DNA of 45,311 bases from a virus: IMG/VR virus record IMGVR_UViG_3300031857_000377, positions 1-45,311 of that record; one strand, given 5' to 3'. This document shows positions 10,129 through 18,838 of this stretch, in pieces (position 1 is the first letter of the stretch; each line of letters starts with the position of its first letter). A program made the position numbers and the translations under genes. The notes under the pieces were generated by a model. It was not told where the DNA came from and did not search any database. It was given only the letters and a program-made list of their open reading frames with translations.

Positions 10129-10159
10129 TTGTAACAAATATAAGAAAAATCTGTTACAA
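10129..10159. promoter_or_regulatory. Inverted repeat TTGTAACA...TGTTACAA overlapping the primase promoter
   Basis: TTGTAACA at 10129-10136 and TGTTACAA at 10152-10159 are perfect 8-bp inverted repeats separated by 15 bp. The left arm overlaps the end of the -7 box and the right arm lies in the promoter spacer, so a bound dimeric repressor would block the promoter. It could instead act as an RNA hairpin after endonuclease I, but no U-tract follows. Operator function is inferred. Confidence 0.45.
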
Positions 10160-10166
10160 TTACAAG
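10135..10166 (-). promoter_or_regulatory. Bacteroidota-like promoter for primase and recombination genes
   Basis: On the minus strand CTTG at 10166-10163 is followed after 20 nt by TATATTTG at 10142-10135. The downstream box matches the Bacteroidota -7 consensus TAnnTTTG exactly, and the upstream box matches TTTG in three of four bases. The expected start of transcription would leave a leader of roughly 25 nt before ATG 10103. Confidence 0.5.
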
Positions 10167-10567
10167 CACTCTTTTAACCATTCCTCTGGTATTTCTTTCT
10201 TTGCCCAACGCCACCCTTTTTTATCACAGTATTGAGCATAGGTCGTTTTACTACCCTTGTATAGTTTAGCATTAGGATTTTGAAATACAAAACGAATGTC
10301 TATACCAGGATATTGTTCAAATATCAAATCAAATTTTAATCGGTCTGTCTTTACCCATCTACCCTTTGTTTCAACATACATTTTACCGCCAAATATTTTG
10401 TTTAGAACAAAATCTGGAGTGTAATTATGTTTAGTTTCCGGTTGTATGTAGGATATTTTTTCACTTTCATAACTGAATGATTTATTATGTTCTTTCAACA
10501 TATCATTTACATTATCTTCCAAACCACTACGAAAACCATGTTTAATTGCAACTTGATTTCTACGCAT
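10160..10567 (-). CDS. T7 endonuclease I-type Holliday junction resolvase
   Basis: The protein (135 residues from ATG 10567; the longer reading begins at a TTG inside the upstream gene) closely resembles phage T7 endonuclease I (Phage_endo_I family), which cuts branched DNA such as Holliday junctions and helps debranch DNA before packaging. Visible family motifs are FRSGLE (E17), YTPDF (D52), VETKG (E66, K68), IRFVFQN and the C-terminal KLYKGSKTTYAQYC and IPEEW. The catalytic set E, D, E, K matches T7 E20, D55, E65 and K67. Length is close to T7's 149 residues. It follows the last structural paralog with a 1-bp gap, so it may be co-transcribed with late genes. T4 itself uses the unrelated endonuclease VII (gp49) for this step. 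Confidence 0.95.
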   Translation of the reverse strand: MRRNQVAIKHGFRSGLEDNVNDMLKEHNKSFSYESEKISYIQPETKHNYTPDFVLNKIFGGKMYVETKGRWVKTDRLKFDLIFEQYPGIDIRFVFQNPNAKLYKGSKTTYAQYCDKKGWRWAKKEIPEEWLKECL

Positions 10568-10568
10568 A

Positions 10569-12320
10569 TTACAAATCAAACCTTACAATAAAATTCATAT
10601 CCACATCATCTCTTTTTTCAACTGGATTGGCAAACTTAGCAACTGCAACTAATTCTCTTTTATCACTATACAAACCAATCGTTGTTACATATGGATTAAA
10701 GTTTGGATTAGTAGCATATGTATCAGTTAGCATAGAACCCATTTCTGGATTTGTATACAAACTTGGGTTTTGTGTAAAATTAAATTCATTTTTACGAAGT
10801 TTGCATATAACTTCATGTTCCCAATATGTAACAGTGCTTCTATATTTTAATAAAAATCCATTTTCATTATCATTGTAATCGTAATTACCAGTTTTTCCCA
10901 AAAATGCATTTTTATATTTTGGTCTTGAATCTGAAACACAAATTATTCCGTGACCGTAAAACACATTACCTATTCTTGATGTTTGATATGCATAACCTTT
11001 TTCAAAACTATTATCATATAAATTTGAAATTTCTGTTGAAGTTAGTGCCTTTCGATATATCCGTATTTCATCTAAATTACCGGTAAATTTACTTGATGTT
11101 GTTCCGTTTCCTGCAATATAAAATTTATGGTTATTATCAACATTGGTTGTAATTATTTTATTCTGTGTGTTTTCCAATACACCATCAACCCATATTTGAT
11201 AGTTACTTCCTGTTTTTTGACAAACAACATGATGCCAAGTATTTGCAGTTAATATAGAGGATGTTACTTCCGAATATAGTAAATCCGAACCTTGTTTAAA
11301 TGTTATAGATTTATTTATAGCAGATGTCTGATTATTTAGATATATGTCAAATGGATATTTTTTTGAGTTTGTAACCATTTCAATTGGTCTATCGTCACCG
11401 TCACCGATTTGTGATGTATCTGTATTTAAACGAAAATCTTCTACTGTTTTTTTATCAAATAAACTATTATATGTTGTTGATGTGTCCGTTTGATTTTCTG
11501 GAATTTTTAACCAAAAACTAAATGCAAAATTTTGACCTCTGTGGAAATTAAATCTTTGAAATTCATTCACAGAAAGATATGTTCCACCAAAATATGCAGA
11601 TGTTCCAGTATCTTCATCTGTATCTGATGTTTTTATTCCTGGTTGATAATCAATATATCGTTTATTTTCAATTTTTAATGTATTGTAAAATGGCGATTCA
11701 TCTATAATATAATCAGTTTTGTAATTTTTTGATGTTCCATATTCTCGGTATTTATCATTAAATCCAACATATATTAATTCGTAATCACGATTTATTATTT
11801 TAGATTTATCAAATGAATTATCTATTAAATTACCAAAACCATCATCTGTTATTGTATAATTTAATGATGATGTTAATGAATCATATATTGATATTTCAAC
11901 ACTTTTCTTTTTTATACCCTCGCCAAACATATCTCTTGGTATAACAAACATAGAACCACTTAAATAATGATTTGCAATTAAATTATCATCGGTTACAGTA
12001 GAAGGAATTTTTTGAGTTGTTATTGGAGCATAATATCTATGATCCATATAATACCAAAGAACTTTTGGATCTAAACTTTGTGTTGTAAAAATTCTTTCAT
12101 ATAAAGATGATGATAAATTTGCAACTTGTCCAAAATATTTGTAATTTTCAGGAAAAAATGATCTATACAACCCAAGTCTTGTTTTTCTATAATCAAATAC
12201 ATCATTAGGATCAGAACTCAACTGCCAGAGTTTGTTTGCTTGAAACTCTCTTACCGTATGTTCACCTGCTTTTAATTTTTTCCAAGCAAGACTTATACTA
12301 TTTCCAAATTGAAAAGACAT
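10569..12320 (-). CDS. Structural paralog 5: LamG-like lectin domain plus shared C-terminal domain
   Basis: This 583-residue protein has a clear concanavalin A/laminin-G jelly-roll segment at about residues 255-435 (FAFSFWLKIPENQ, TWHHVVCQKTGSNYQIWVDG, GNLDEIRIYRKALTSTEI), a fold that often binds carbohydrate. It ends with the domain shared with four neighbours (YVTTIGLYSDKRELVAVAKF). This suggests a tail-tip or fibre component, perhaps contacting cell-surface sugars; that role is inferred. ATG 12320 overlaps the upstream stop as TGATG and follows an AGGA site, so translation is probably coupled. Confidence 0.75.
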   Translation of the reverse strand: MSFQFGNSISLAWKKLKAGEHTVREFQANKLWQLSSDPNDVFDYRKTRLGLYRSFFPENYKYFGQVANLSSSLYERIFTTQSLDPKVLWYYMDHRYYAPITTQKIPSTVTDDNLIANHYLSGSMFVIPRDMFGEGIKKKSVEISIYDSLTSSLNYTITDDGFGNLIDNSFDKSKIINRDYELIYVGFNDKYREYGTSKNYKTDYIIDESPFYNTLKIENKRYIDYQPGIKTSDTDEDTGTSAYFGGTYLSVNEFQRFNFHRGQNFAFSFWLKIPENQTDTSTTYNSLFDKKTVEDFRLNTDTSQIGDGDDRPIEMVTNSKKYPFDIYLNNQTSAINKSITFKQGSDLLYSEVTSSILTANTWHHVVCQKTGSNYQIWVDGVLENTQNKIITTNVDNNHKFYIAGNGTTSSKFTGNLDEIRIYRKALTSTEISNLYDNSFEKGYAYQTSRIGNVFYGHGIICVSDSRPKYKNAFLGKTGNYDYNDNENGFLLKYRSTVTYWEHEVICKLRKNEFNFTQNPSLYTNPEMGSMLTDTYATNPNFNPYVTTIGLYSDKRELVAVAKFANPVEKRDDVDMNFIVRFDL

Positions 12321-13645
12321 CAGTTCATCCTCACTCTTACTTGAAATCTAGTTTCAACATTATTTTTTCTAAAAAGTGGTTTTTTTAATTTACCAACTGC
12401 AAGAAGTTCTCTATTATTATTGTATAATCCAATTGCAGTTATGTATGTTCCACCTTGTCTTTGAAAATACCTATATTTAACATTTTCTTTAATTCCAGAT
12501 AGATATGTTGGATTATTTGAATATAACATTTCACCTGGCATAACTCTACAAAAATGAGTTTCAACTATTTTCTTTTCCATTGAACGAGCAAAAAATGAAC
12601 CCGTATTTTGTCTTATGCTACCATAAGGATTATATGATAATGGTGTTAATGATGAACTTATTGACAAAAATAATTTATGTGGATTATTACCATCACTGGA
12701 TGTTACTGATGTGTCCAGTGAACAAGAGTTATCCAATACCGTTGCATCTAAAATTACAATGCCCTTATTTGGAAAAATAACACCCCAACCATCTGATTCC
12801 GGTTCGTCATATATTCCATCCTGTAAAGATCCAGATACCAAATAATAATAATCTTTTATTTCTTCGGTTTCAGATACATACTCATTTCCATCTCTACTAT
12901 TATCTATTAATGTAAATAATTTACTAGCAGTAGCAACTTGTTCAGATGATAAACTTAATCCACTTCCAGTTAAAAACGGAGGATATGCCGCTAATGATAT
13001 TTGAAAATTACCAGGATCTAATCTATCTTTAAATGAATCTCTACCAAATTGTAGTATGTAAAAATGATCACCATTCTTGTTATTTTTAAATTCAAATTTT
13101 CCATTTGTTTTTTCAAAACATTCCAACATATATTTTCTATACATTGTTTTTGATGGTAAATATTCTGTTTCATAATCACCGTCTATTTCAATATAAGAGG
13201 AACCGGAACCAGATATATGTGCGTATGAAATATCAAATTCATGGTAAGAATCAACAGATGATTGTATTTTATTGTATACAGGTAGATAATAATTTGAATG
13301 ATTAGATGTTGTTGATCCAGTATGTATTCTATAAATTCTTTCGTCTTTATTGCAACTAAACAAACCAAGTGTATGATAAGTTGTTATTGGTATAGACTTA
13401 ACAAAATCTTGATATTTTTTATCATCATCTAATAGAGTTTTAAAAATATATGTATTGCTTTCTGGTGCAGGTGAGTTATCTATAAATGTAACTACTGGCT
13501 GACTTAAAGCATCTGCAAGTGAAGCTGAATAAGATGGTTTTATACCTCTAGCAGCTGCAAAATGAGTATTATTATCAAATTGAAATTGAACATAATCGCG
13601 TATCAACGCTAAAAGATACTTATTTGTCAGTAACGAATTTAACAT
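12320..13645 (-). CDS. Structural paralog 4 (shared C-terminal domain)
   Basis: A 441-residue member of the five-protein family. It keeps the middle block (ISYAHISGSGSSYIEI, PSKTMYRKYMLECF, FKDRLDPGNFQISLAAY) and the end motif ITAIGLYNNNRELLAVGKL. The N-terminal 90 residues differ from the siblings (residues 4-18 read SLLTNKYLLALIRDY), so this part may specify a different docking site. It lies 8 bp after the small unknown gene's stop, with a weak GGAA site before ATG 13645. No enzymatic motif is seen; a virion structural role is inferred from family and position. Confidence 0.65.
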   Translation of the reverse strand: MLNSLLTNKYLLALIRDYVQFQFDNNTHFAAARGIKPSYSASLADALSQPVVTFIDNSPAPESNTYIFKTLLDDDKKYQDFVKSIPITTYHTLGLFSCNKDERIYRIHTGSTTSNHSNYYLPVYNKIQSSVDSYHEFDISYAHISGSGSSYIEIDGDYETEYLPSKTMYRKYMLECFEKTNGKFEFKNNKNGDHFYILQFGRDSFKDRLDPGNFQISLAAYPPFLTGSGLSLSSEQVATASKLFTLIDNSRDGNEYVSETEEIKDYYYLVSGSLQDGIYDEPESDGWGVIFPNKGIVILDATVLDNSCSLDTSVTSSDGNNPHKLFLSISSSLTPLSYNPYGSIRQNTGSFFARSMEKKIVETHFCRVMPGEMLYSNNPTYLSGIKENVKYRYFQRQGGTYITAIGLYNNNRELLAVGKLKKPLFRKNNVETRFQVRVRMN

Positions 13646-13653
13646 AATTTATT

Positions 13654-14052
13654 TTATTCCGATGTAATATCATTTTTAAATTCAGTATAAACATAATCTA
13701 ATATCGATTCATCAACTAAATATCCATTTATTATAGACATTAAACGATTTTCAAGTTGTTCTAAATTATCTAAATTTATTTCTATTGAATTGATATATTG
13801 ATAATACAAACCTTTTTCACCAACATCATCTGGAAGAATTAAAAATTTATCGTTTTTATAGATAATATCAAAAATTGCCAAGGCATCTAAAGCAGCTTGT
13901 TTTTTTATTTCTTGTATTGTTAATAATTTATATGGATTAATTGATTCAAAATCATCCAGTGAAGAATAATATTCACTATCTTCTTCCTTTACATCTGGAA
14001 GAGGATTTATTACAAAATTACCTAATGAATATGATATTTCAGTTTCATCCAT
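13654..14052 (-). CDS. Small acidic protein of unknown function
   Basis: The start chosen is ATG 14052, which overlaps the upstream stop as TAATG, giving 132 residues; a TTG two codons earlier is less likely. The protein is acidic and mostly helical in appearance, without signal peptide, membrane segment or known motif. It sits between the 1239-residue and 441-residue structural paralogs, so it may be a chaperone or minor component for that group. I do not recognise the family. Confidence 0.6.
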   Translation of the reverse strand: MDETEISYSLGNFVINPLPDVKEEDSEYYSSLDDFESINPYKLLTIQEIKKQAALDALAIFDIIYKNDKFLILPDDVGEKGLYYQYINSIEINLDNLEQLENRLMSIINGYLVDESILDYVYTEFKNDITSE

Positions 14053-17000
14053 TACCAATTCAACCTTATTTTAATCAATACATCATTTTCAAGACTTTTT
14101 TGTATTGGTCTACTTAATTTTGCAATTGCAAGTAATTCTCTTTTTGGATTATACAAACCAATTGATGTTACATATGTAACAGGATTTTGCACAAAACAAT
14201 CATACTTTAAAGCACCAATTCTAGTTGTATCTTCTGTTACAAATGTTGGATTTGTGCTATAATTTGCATGTCTCGATGGTATTCGTATGAAGTAATGATT
14301 TGTTGTTTTTTCTCTAACATTTCTTGCCTTCATTGGATAACCAACAACCGCAGCACCACTAATTGATGTATGTAATTTATACGCATTATCACCAGCAATA
14401 TTACTACCAGTAACAGTATTGAAACTCAAATATGAATTTAATTTAGATCCATCAAGTATTAATAAATTTAAATTTGGATATACCTTACCATAAGTAGTGA
14501 TTGTTGTTCCTATACCCGATTCGTGAACACCATCTTCTATACTACCACTAACAAGGTCATAACTTGTAAATGGTGCCTCTACACAGAATTGTGAATCATC
14601 GGAATCGCCTGAATTATCTATCAATCGTAGAATTTTTGGATTTGATCCAGAGACCATAACATTACTACCTGTGTGGAAATTATTTGGTATACCACTACCA
14701 CTTAATTCTGCAAGATTAATTTCAAAATTACCAGGATCAATTCTGTGACTCAAACCATCCCTATTAAAGTTTATCACGTAAATATCGTTTGGAGTATTTT
14801 GAGTTCCACTATTGTAAAACTTAAATGTATTTTCAGGTGGTTCTAAACACAACAATTTATTTTGACCATATATTGCCCTAGAAGGACTATCACTATAATC
14901 ATAACCAATACTTAATGAACCGGAACCAAATCGGTTTCCATAAGCAACAGCATAATATGGTTTTCTATTACAGTTATCACAATCTGTTATTTCATAATAG
15001 TAATCTTTTGATACGGCAGTTTGAGTTGAACTGGTAAGATAACATAATAATGATTGTGATGTATTGAATAATCCCATCATTATATTCTTTTTACTTCCAC
15101 GAATTACATCCTGTCCAAACAGTAGTGGATGATATATTCTAATAGAAGATTCATTACATTCTGGACTCAAAGATGGTTGTTCGCCTGTAACTTTATATCC
15201 AACAGGAAGCATATATTTTGCATATGTGTTTCCAAAATCTTTTGGCTCTCTAACATCTTGAACTACAATTGGATTACCCATATCATCATAATATGTAAAT
15301 CCTGTATACAGATTGTAACAATTATAGACTTCTATATCAACACAACCACATGGATTACTTGTATCTAATTGCCATCCTAAATATTTACATTCTTCTTTTG
15401 GAATACATGTGCCATTTTTATTTAATTCTACACTGCCGAGTTTAGGTAATCTATCTACAAATTCAGCAACACCTGTATCTGAATTTATCATATCATATTC
15501 ATTCTCAGTCCAAATATACCATTGTCCAATATTTGGTCCAATAGTTTCTATCTTTGGATTTCGTGAACCAAATTGTTGCATTACCATAGTAGAAACATAT
15601 TTTCCGGTATCGCTCTTTGAGAATGTAGTGTTATTTAATCTACGTCTTTCCGCCTCATTTGGAATTGGTGACATTATTGGTCTACCATTTGAATCGTATG
15701 ACGATACATATTCTATTTTTGCACCACTAACACAGAATAATTCTATGTAATGTTTTCTTAATCTTTTTATCCTATACTTGTTTATATCAAAATATGCAGA
15801 CCAACAATCTGATCCAGCGATTGTTCTATCAATTGTTCTTTTTTCTGTTCTAACAATTTGTTTTGAAACAATATTACTTCCTTTAAATACAAAAGTTTTT
15901 CCAGGAACAATTTGAACTGCACCATCTACTCTTCCAGGGGCAAGTGTTAATGATTCATATAAACCATTTTTATATGTTTCTTTATTTACATTATCTTGAA
16001 TATCTTGAAAATCATTAGATATTTGTTCTTTAAAATTCCACCAACCCAGCATATCGCCATTACCTTTCCAAGGTTTAGTGCAATCATTTATTTCAGCAGG
16101 TTGTGGTGGTGCCTGACAATCATAATCAGTTTCTATTGGTCCTTTACACATAATAATAGATGTATCTCTATATTTCGTAGTCCAATTATTTTGATAAGCA
16201 GATGGTGCAAGTGACCACAAATTCATCATTGATGATAATTCAAGCTGTATTAAAAGTGCCTCAACTATACCAGCTGCCTTTAATGATGTGTTAGTTACCG
16301 TATCTTGTATTGGTGTAAATGTTTCAGCAGACCTACCTATACCAGTTACAGAATCAGTCCAATTGAAAGGAATTAATGGTCTTGCAGGTGCCGGAAATCC
16401 TGGTTTCAATCCATAGTATTTTCCAAGATTATCTATAGCAGTTGCGGAACTATAAGAACCATTGGTATATGTCCCCTTCAATCCAAGTGTTGGCGATGAG
16501 CAAACATTTCTATCGGTTATATTTCTACCAACAACAAAAGGACTTTGGTTAGTAACTAACTGTTGGTATATTTCTGAAAGTAAACTTAGTGGTAAACCGG
16601 ATCTTCTTTGTCCTTCTGGAATATAATTTAAAGCAGAATATGTTGCCTTTATTATTTCTTCTAAATCAAAATACCAAGAATAAAATAATTTACCTTTACC
16701 TTTTAAGAATCCTTCACCTGGAGATCTTTCAGAAACGTTACATGGTTGATGAATCCAAGAATTTTTTGCAGTAACAGTATATTCTGCAACTTTTTGTGAA
16801 GTTCCTGGTGTGTAAACACTATTGTATAAGTTAGCATCCGATGCATTTACATTTATACCAGGAATACCAGTTATTGGAGCACAACATCTATAAACTTCAA
16901 ATTTTATATTACATGGATAACCAACATCAAATTTTTCAAACCCATCTGGTCCTGCTAAAATTCTTTGTGAACGGTCTTCTCCACGTGTGGTTTTTATCCA

Positions 17001-17771
17001 ATATTTAGGATTTTGACATGGGCGTAATACTCCTGTATCTCCAGGTTGTCTACCTCCTCCGCCACCTGATCCATCAACTGGTGTATCTGTATCACGATCT
17101 CCACCCGGAAGCGATGATGTAAGTGATGCGGTTGGTAAAGCGGATATGTTTCCTTGATCACTAAATGGATCAAACAATCCACCACCAGAAACCAAATCGC
17201 GTGTTGGATTAATAAAAATATTTGTTCCAGTTCCAGTTAAATCAAATGGATTACGAACATTTGTGTTGGTAACTGTTGCCGTATTATTCAAACCCAAATT
17301 TACTGGCATCAATGCAGTTAGTTCTCTAAAAATTTGAGATGATTCCATTGGTTGTGGACCATATGGATAATCTAAACTTTGTCTTTGTTGTTTTAATGTT
17401 GTGTTTGAGTCCAACCAATTGGCAAAACCTCTCAAGAATACTTGACTATTTGCATTTGAAGCTACAAGAAATCTAAAATAGATATTAAATGCAGTAATCC
17501 ATCTCCCATATGCATCGCGTGTATTTTTTCGTCTAGTTGCTTCTAAAGAATTTGATCCACTCTGTATTACTGCAGTATCATACTCACGAACTGCCCTCGA
17601 TTGAAGACTTCTCAATGAACTAATAATATCATCTAAACTGGCGCTGTTACGATTTCGTACTGCAACCATACCAGCTTTTACACTATTTAATCCATTTGAT
17701 TGACTATTTCCTTGTCCTGCAAAATTTAATACATCAATAACAAAATTACTTCCTGGATCTGGTACTGCCAT
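14052..17771 (-). CDS. Structural paralog 3: large cysteine-rich protein with shared C-terminal domain
   Basis: At 1239 residues this is the largest of the five paralogs. The N-terminal 150 residues are helical; a linker rich in Gly and Asp (DGSGGGGGRQPGD) follows; the middle of about 550 residues is unusually rich in cysteine (for example CNIKFEVYRCC and CGCVDIEVYNCYN). Those two segments look like an internal duplication. A stretch around LGWWNFKEQ to GRVDGAVQ resembles the start of LamG-like domains, though weakly. The last 330 residues match the siblings (RIDPGNFEINLAEL, YVTSIGLYNPKRELLAIAKL). ATG 17771 follows an AAGGTG site. A fibre or tail-tip role is inferred. Confidence 0.7.
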   Translation of the reverse strand: MAVPDPGSNFVIDVLNFAGQGNSQSNGLNSVKAGMVAVRNRNSASLDDIISSLRSLQSRAVREYDTAVIQSGSNSLEATRRKNTRDAYGRWITAFNIYFRFLVASNANSQVFLRGFANWLDSNTTLKQQRQSLDYPYGPQPMESSQIFRELTALMPVNLGLNNTATVTNTNVRNPFDLTGTGTNIFINPTRDLVSGGGLFDPFSDQGNISALPTASLTSSLPGGDRDTDTPVDGSGGGGGRQPGDTGVLRPCQNPKYWIKTTRGEDRSQRILAGPDGFEKFDVGYPCNIKFEVYRCCAPITGIPGINVNASDANLYNSVYTPGTSQKVAEYTVTAKNSWIHQPCNVSERSPGEGFLKGKGKLFYSWYFDLEEIIKATYSALNYIPEGQRRSGLPLSLLSEIYQQLVTNQSPFVVGRNITDRNVCSSPTLGLKGTYTNGSYSSATAIDNLGKYYGLKPGFPAPARPLIPFNWTDSVTGIGRSAETFTPIQDTVTNTSLKAAGIVEALLIQLELSSMMNLWSLAPSAYQNNWTTKYRDTSIIMCKGPIETDYDCQAPPQPAEINDCTKPWKGNGDMLGWWNFKEQISNDFQDIQDNVNKETYKNGLYESLTLAPGRVDGAVQIVPGKTFVFKGSNIVSKQIVRTEKRTIDRTIAGSDCWSAYFDINKYRIKRLRKHYIELFCVSGAKIEYVSSYDSNGRPIMSPIPNEAERRRLNNTTFSKSDTGKYVSTMVMQQFGSRNPKIETIGPNIGQWYIWTENEYDMINSDTGVAEFVDRLPKLGSVELNKNGTCIPKEECKYLGWQLDTSNPCGCVDIEVYNCYNLYTGFTYYDDMGNPIVVQDVREPKDFGNTYAKYMLPVGYKVTGEQPSLSPECNESSIRIYHPLLFGQDVIRGSKKNIMMGLFNTSQSLLCYLTSSTQTAVSKDYYYEITDCDNCNRKPYYAVAYGNRFGSGSLSIGYDYSDSPSRAIYGQNKLLCLEPPENTFKFYNSGTQNTPNDIYVINFNRDGLSHRIDPGNFEINLAELSGSGIPNNFHTGSNVMVSGSNPKILRLIDNSGDSDDSQFCVEAPFTSYDLVSGSIEDGVHESGIGTTITTYGKVYPNLNLLILDGSKLNSYLSFNTVTGSNIAGDNAYKLHTSISGAAVVGYPMKARNVREKTTNHYFIRIPSRHANYSTNPTFVTEDTTRIGALKYDCFVQNPVTYVTSIGLYNPKRELLAIAKLSRPIQKSLENDVLIKIRLNW

Positions 17772-17781
17772 AATTTACACC

Positions 17782-18834
17782 TTAATAATCTATTTTTATT
17801 TTAATAACGAGTTCTTTATCAAACGTTTTTGCAATTGGTTTATTTAATTTTGCAACCGCAAGCAAATTGTAAAAATCATCATATAAACCAACGGTTGTAA
17901 CATAAGTTCTTGGATTATCATACATTGAAGGCCATTTCAATATATTAGAACTTCCAGAATAAAATGAATTATTGGTTGTATAATTAAATTCATTATTTTG
18001 TAATCTAGCAAAATAATAAGTTGAATGTAATACTTCACTTGTTTTACCACGAAAACCAAGTGTAGAAGGATTAGATGCAATAGCACCACTTATTGATGTT
18101 AAAAATCTAAAAGCATTATCATCACCACTGGCAGTCGCTGGATTATTTCTTGTGAAGAAAGATGCAGATGCATCAAGTGCCTTACCATTCAATATAATTA
18201 CACCGTAATCTGGATAGAATAATCCCCAAGGAGTTGTGTCTGAAGTAAATATACCGTTTGCAATACTACCACTTCTAATATAATATACTCTACCACCTTG
18301 TGATGCAAGTTCTGTTGAAGATGCACCTGAATCATCTATCAATGAAACTATTGCAGTTGGAGCAACAAGTGTTCCTCCAGACGTTAATTTTGCCAAATTT
18401 AATTGCCAAGTGTTAGTATCCATTCTATCTTTATATCTAGCACGGTCTATGTTTATTACATAAATGTATTCAGAAGTTTCATCATTAGAAAACTTAAATA
18501 GAGTTTCACTTGCATTCAACAATAATTGTTTATATTGTGAGTATATTGCTTTAGTTGGATAATCTAATAAATTCTGTCCATATGAACCGGTTCCAGAACC
18601 GCTACCATATATGTGTCCGTATGCTAAACTAAATTGAGATTCAGAACCTTGTATATTTGATTGACTATTAAATATCTGGTAATAGTATCTTTTTTCATTA
18701 CTTGATTGGGCTGAACTTGTAAAAATAGAAGTTAGTGATGACTGAGCATTTGACCATAAAGGTGCAGTAACAACTTCTCTTTGATTTGCAGATATTGAAT
18801 CTGGAGAAAATTCTTTGTAACTAAATGTGCTCAT
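17782..18834 (-). CDS. Structural paralog 2 (shared domain)
   Basis: A 350-residue protein that is nearly a minimal version of the family: a short N-terminus, the SLAYGHIYGSGSG and PTKAIYSQYKQLLL block, YKDRMDTNTWQLNLAKL, SLIDDSG, and the closing YVTTVGLYDDFYNLLAVAKL. Its start at 18834 follows a GGAG site overlapping the end of the preceding gene. No other domain is visible. It is likely a virion protein of the tail or baseplate periphery. Confidence 0.68.
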   Translation of the reverse strand: MSTFSYKEFSPDSISANQREVVTAPLWSNAQSSLTSIFTSSAQSSNEKRYYYQIFNSQSNIQGSESQFSLAYGHIYGSGSGTGSYGQNLLDYPTKAIYSQYKQLLLNASETLFKFSNDETSEYIYVINIDRARYKDRMDTNTWQLNLAKLTSGGTLVAPTAIVSLIDDSGASSTELASQGGRVYYIRSGSIANGIFTSDTTPWGLFYPDYGVIILNGKALDASASFFTRNNPATASGDDNAFRFLTSISGAIASNPSTLGFRGKTSEVLHSTYYFARLQNNEFNYTTNNSFYSGSSNILKWPSMYDNPRTYVTTVGLYDDFYNLLAVAKLNKPIAKTFDKELVIKIKIDY

Positions 18835-18838
18835 AACA

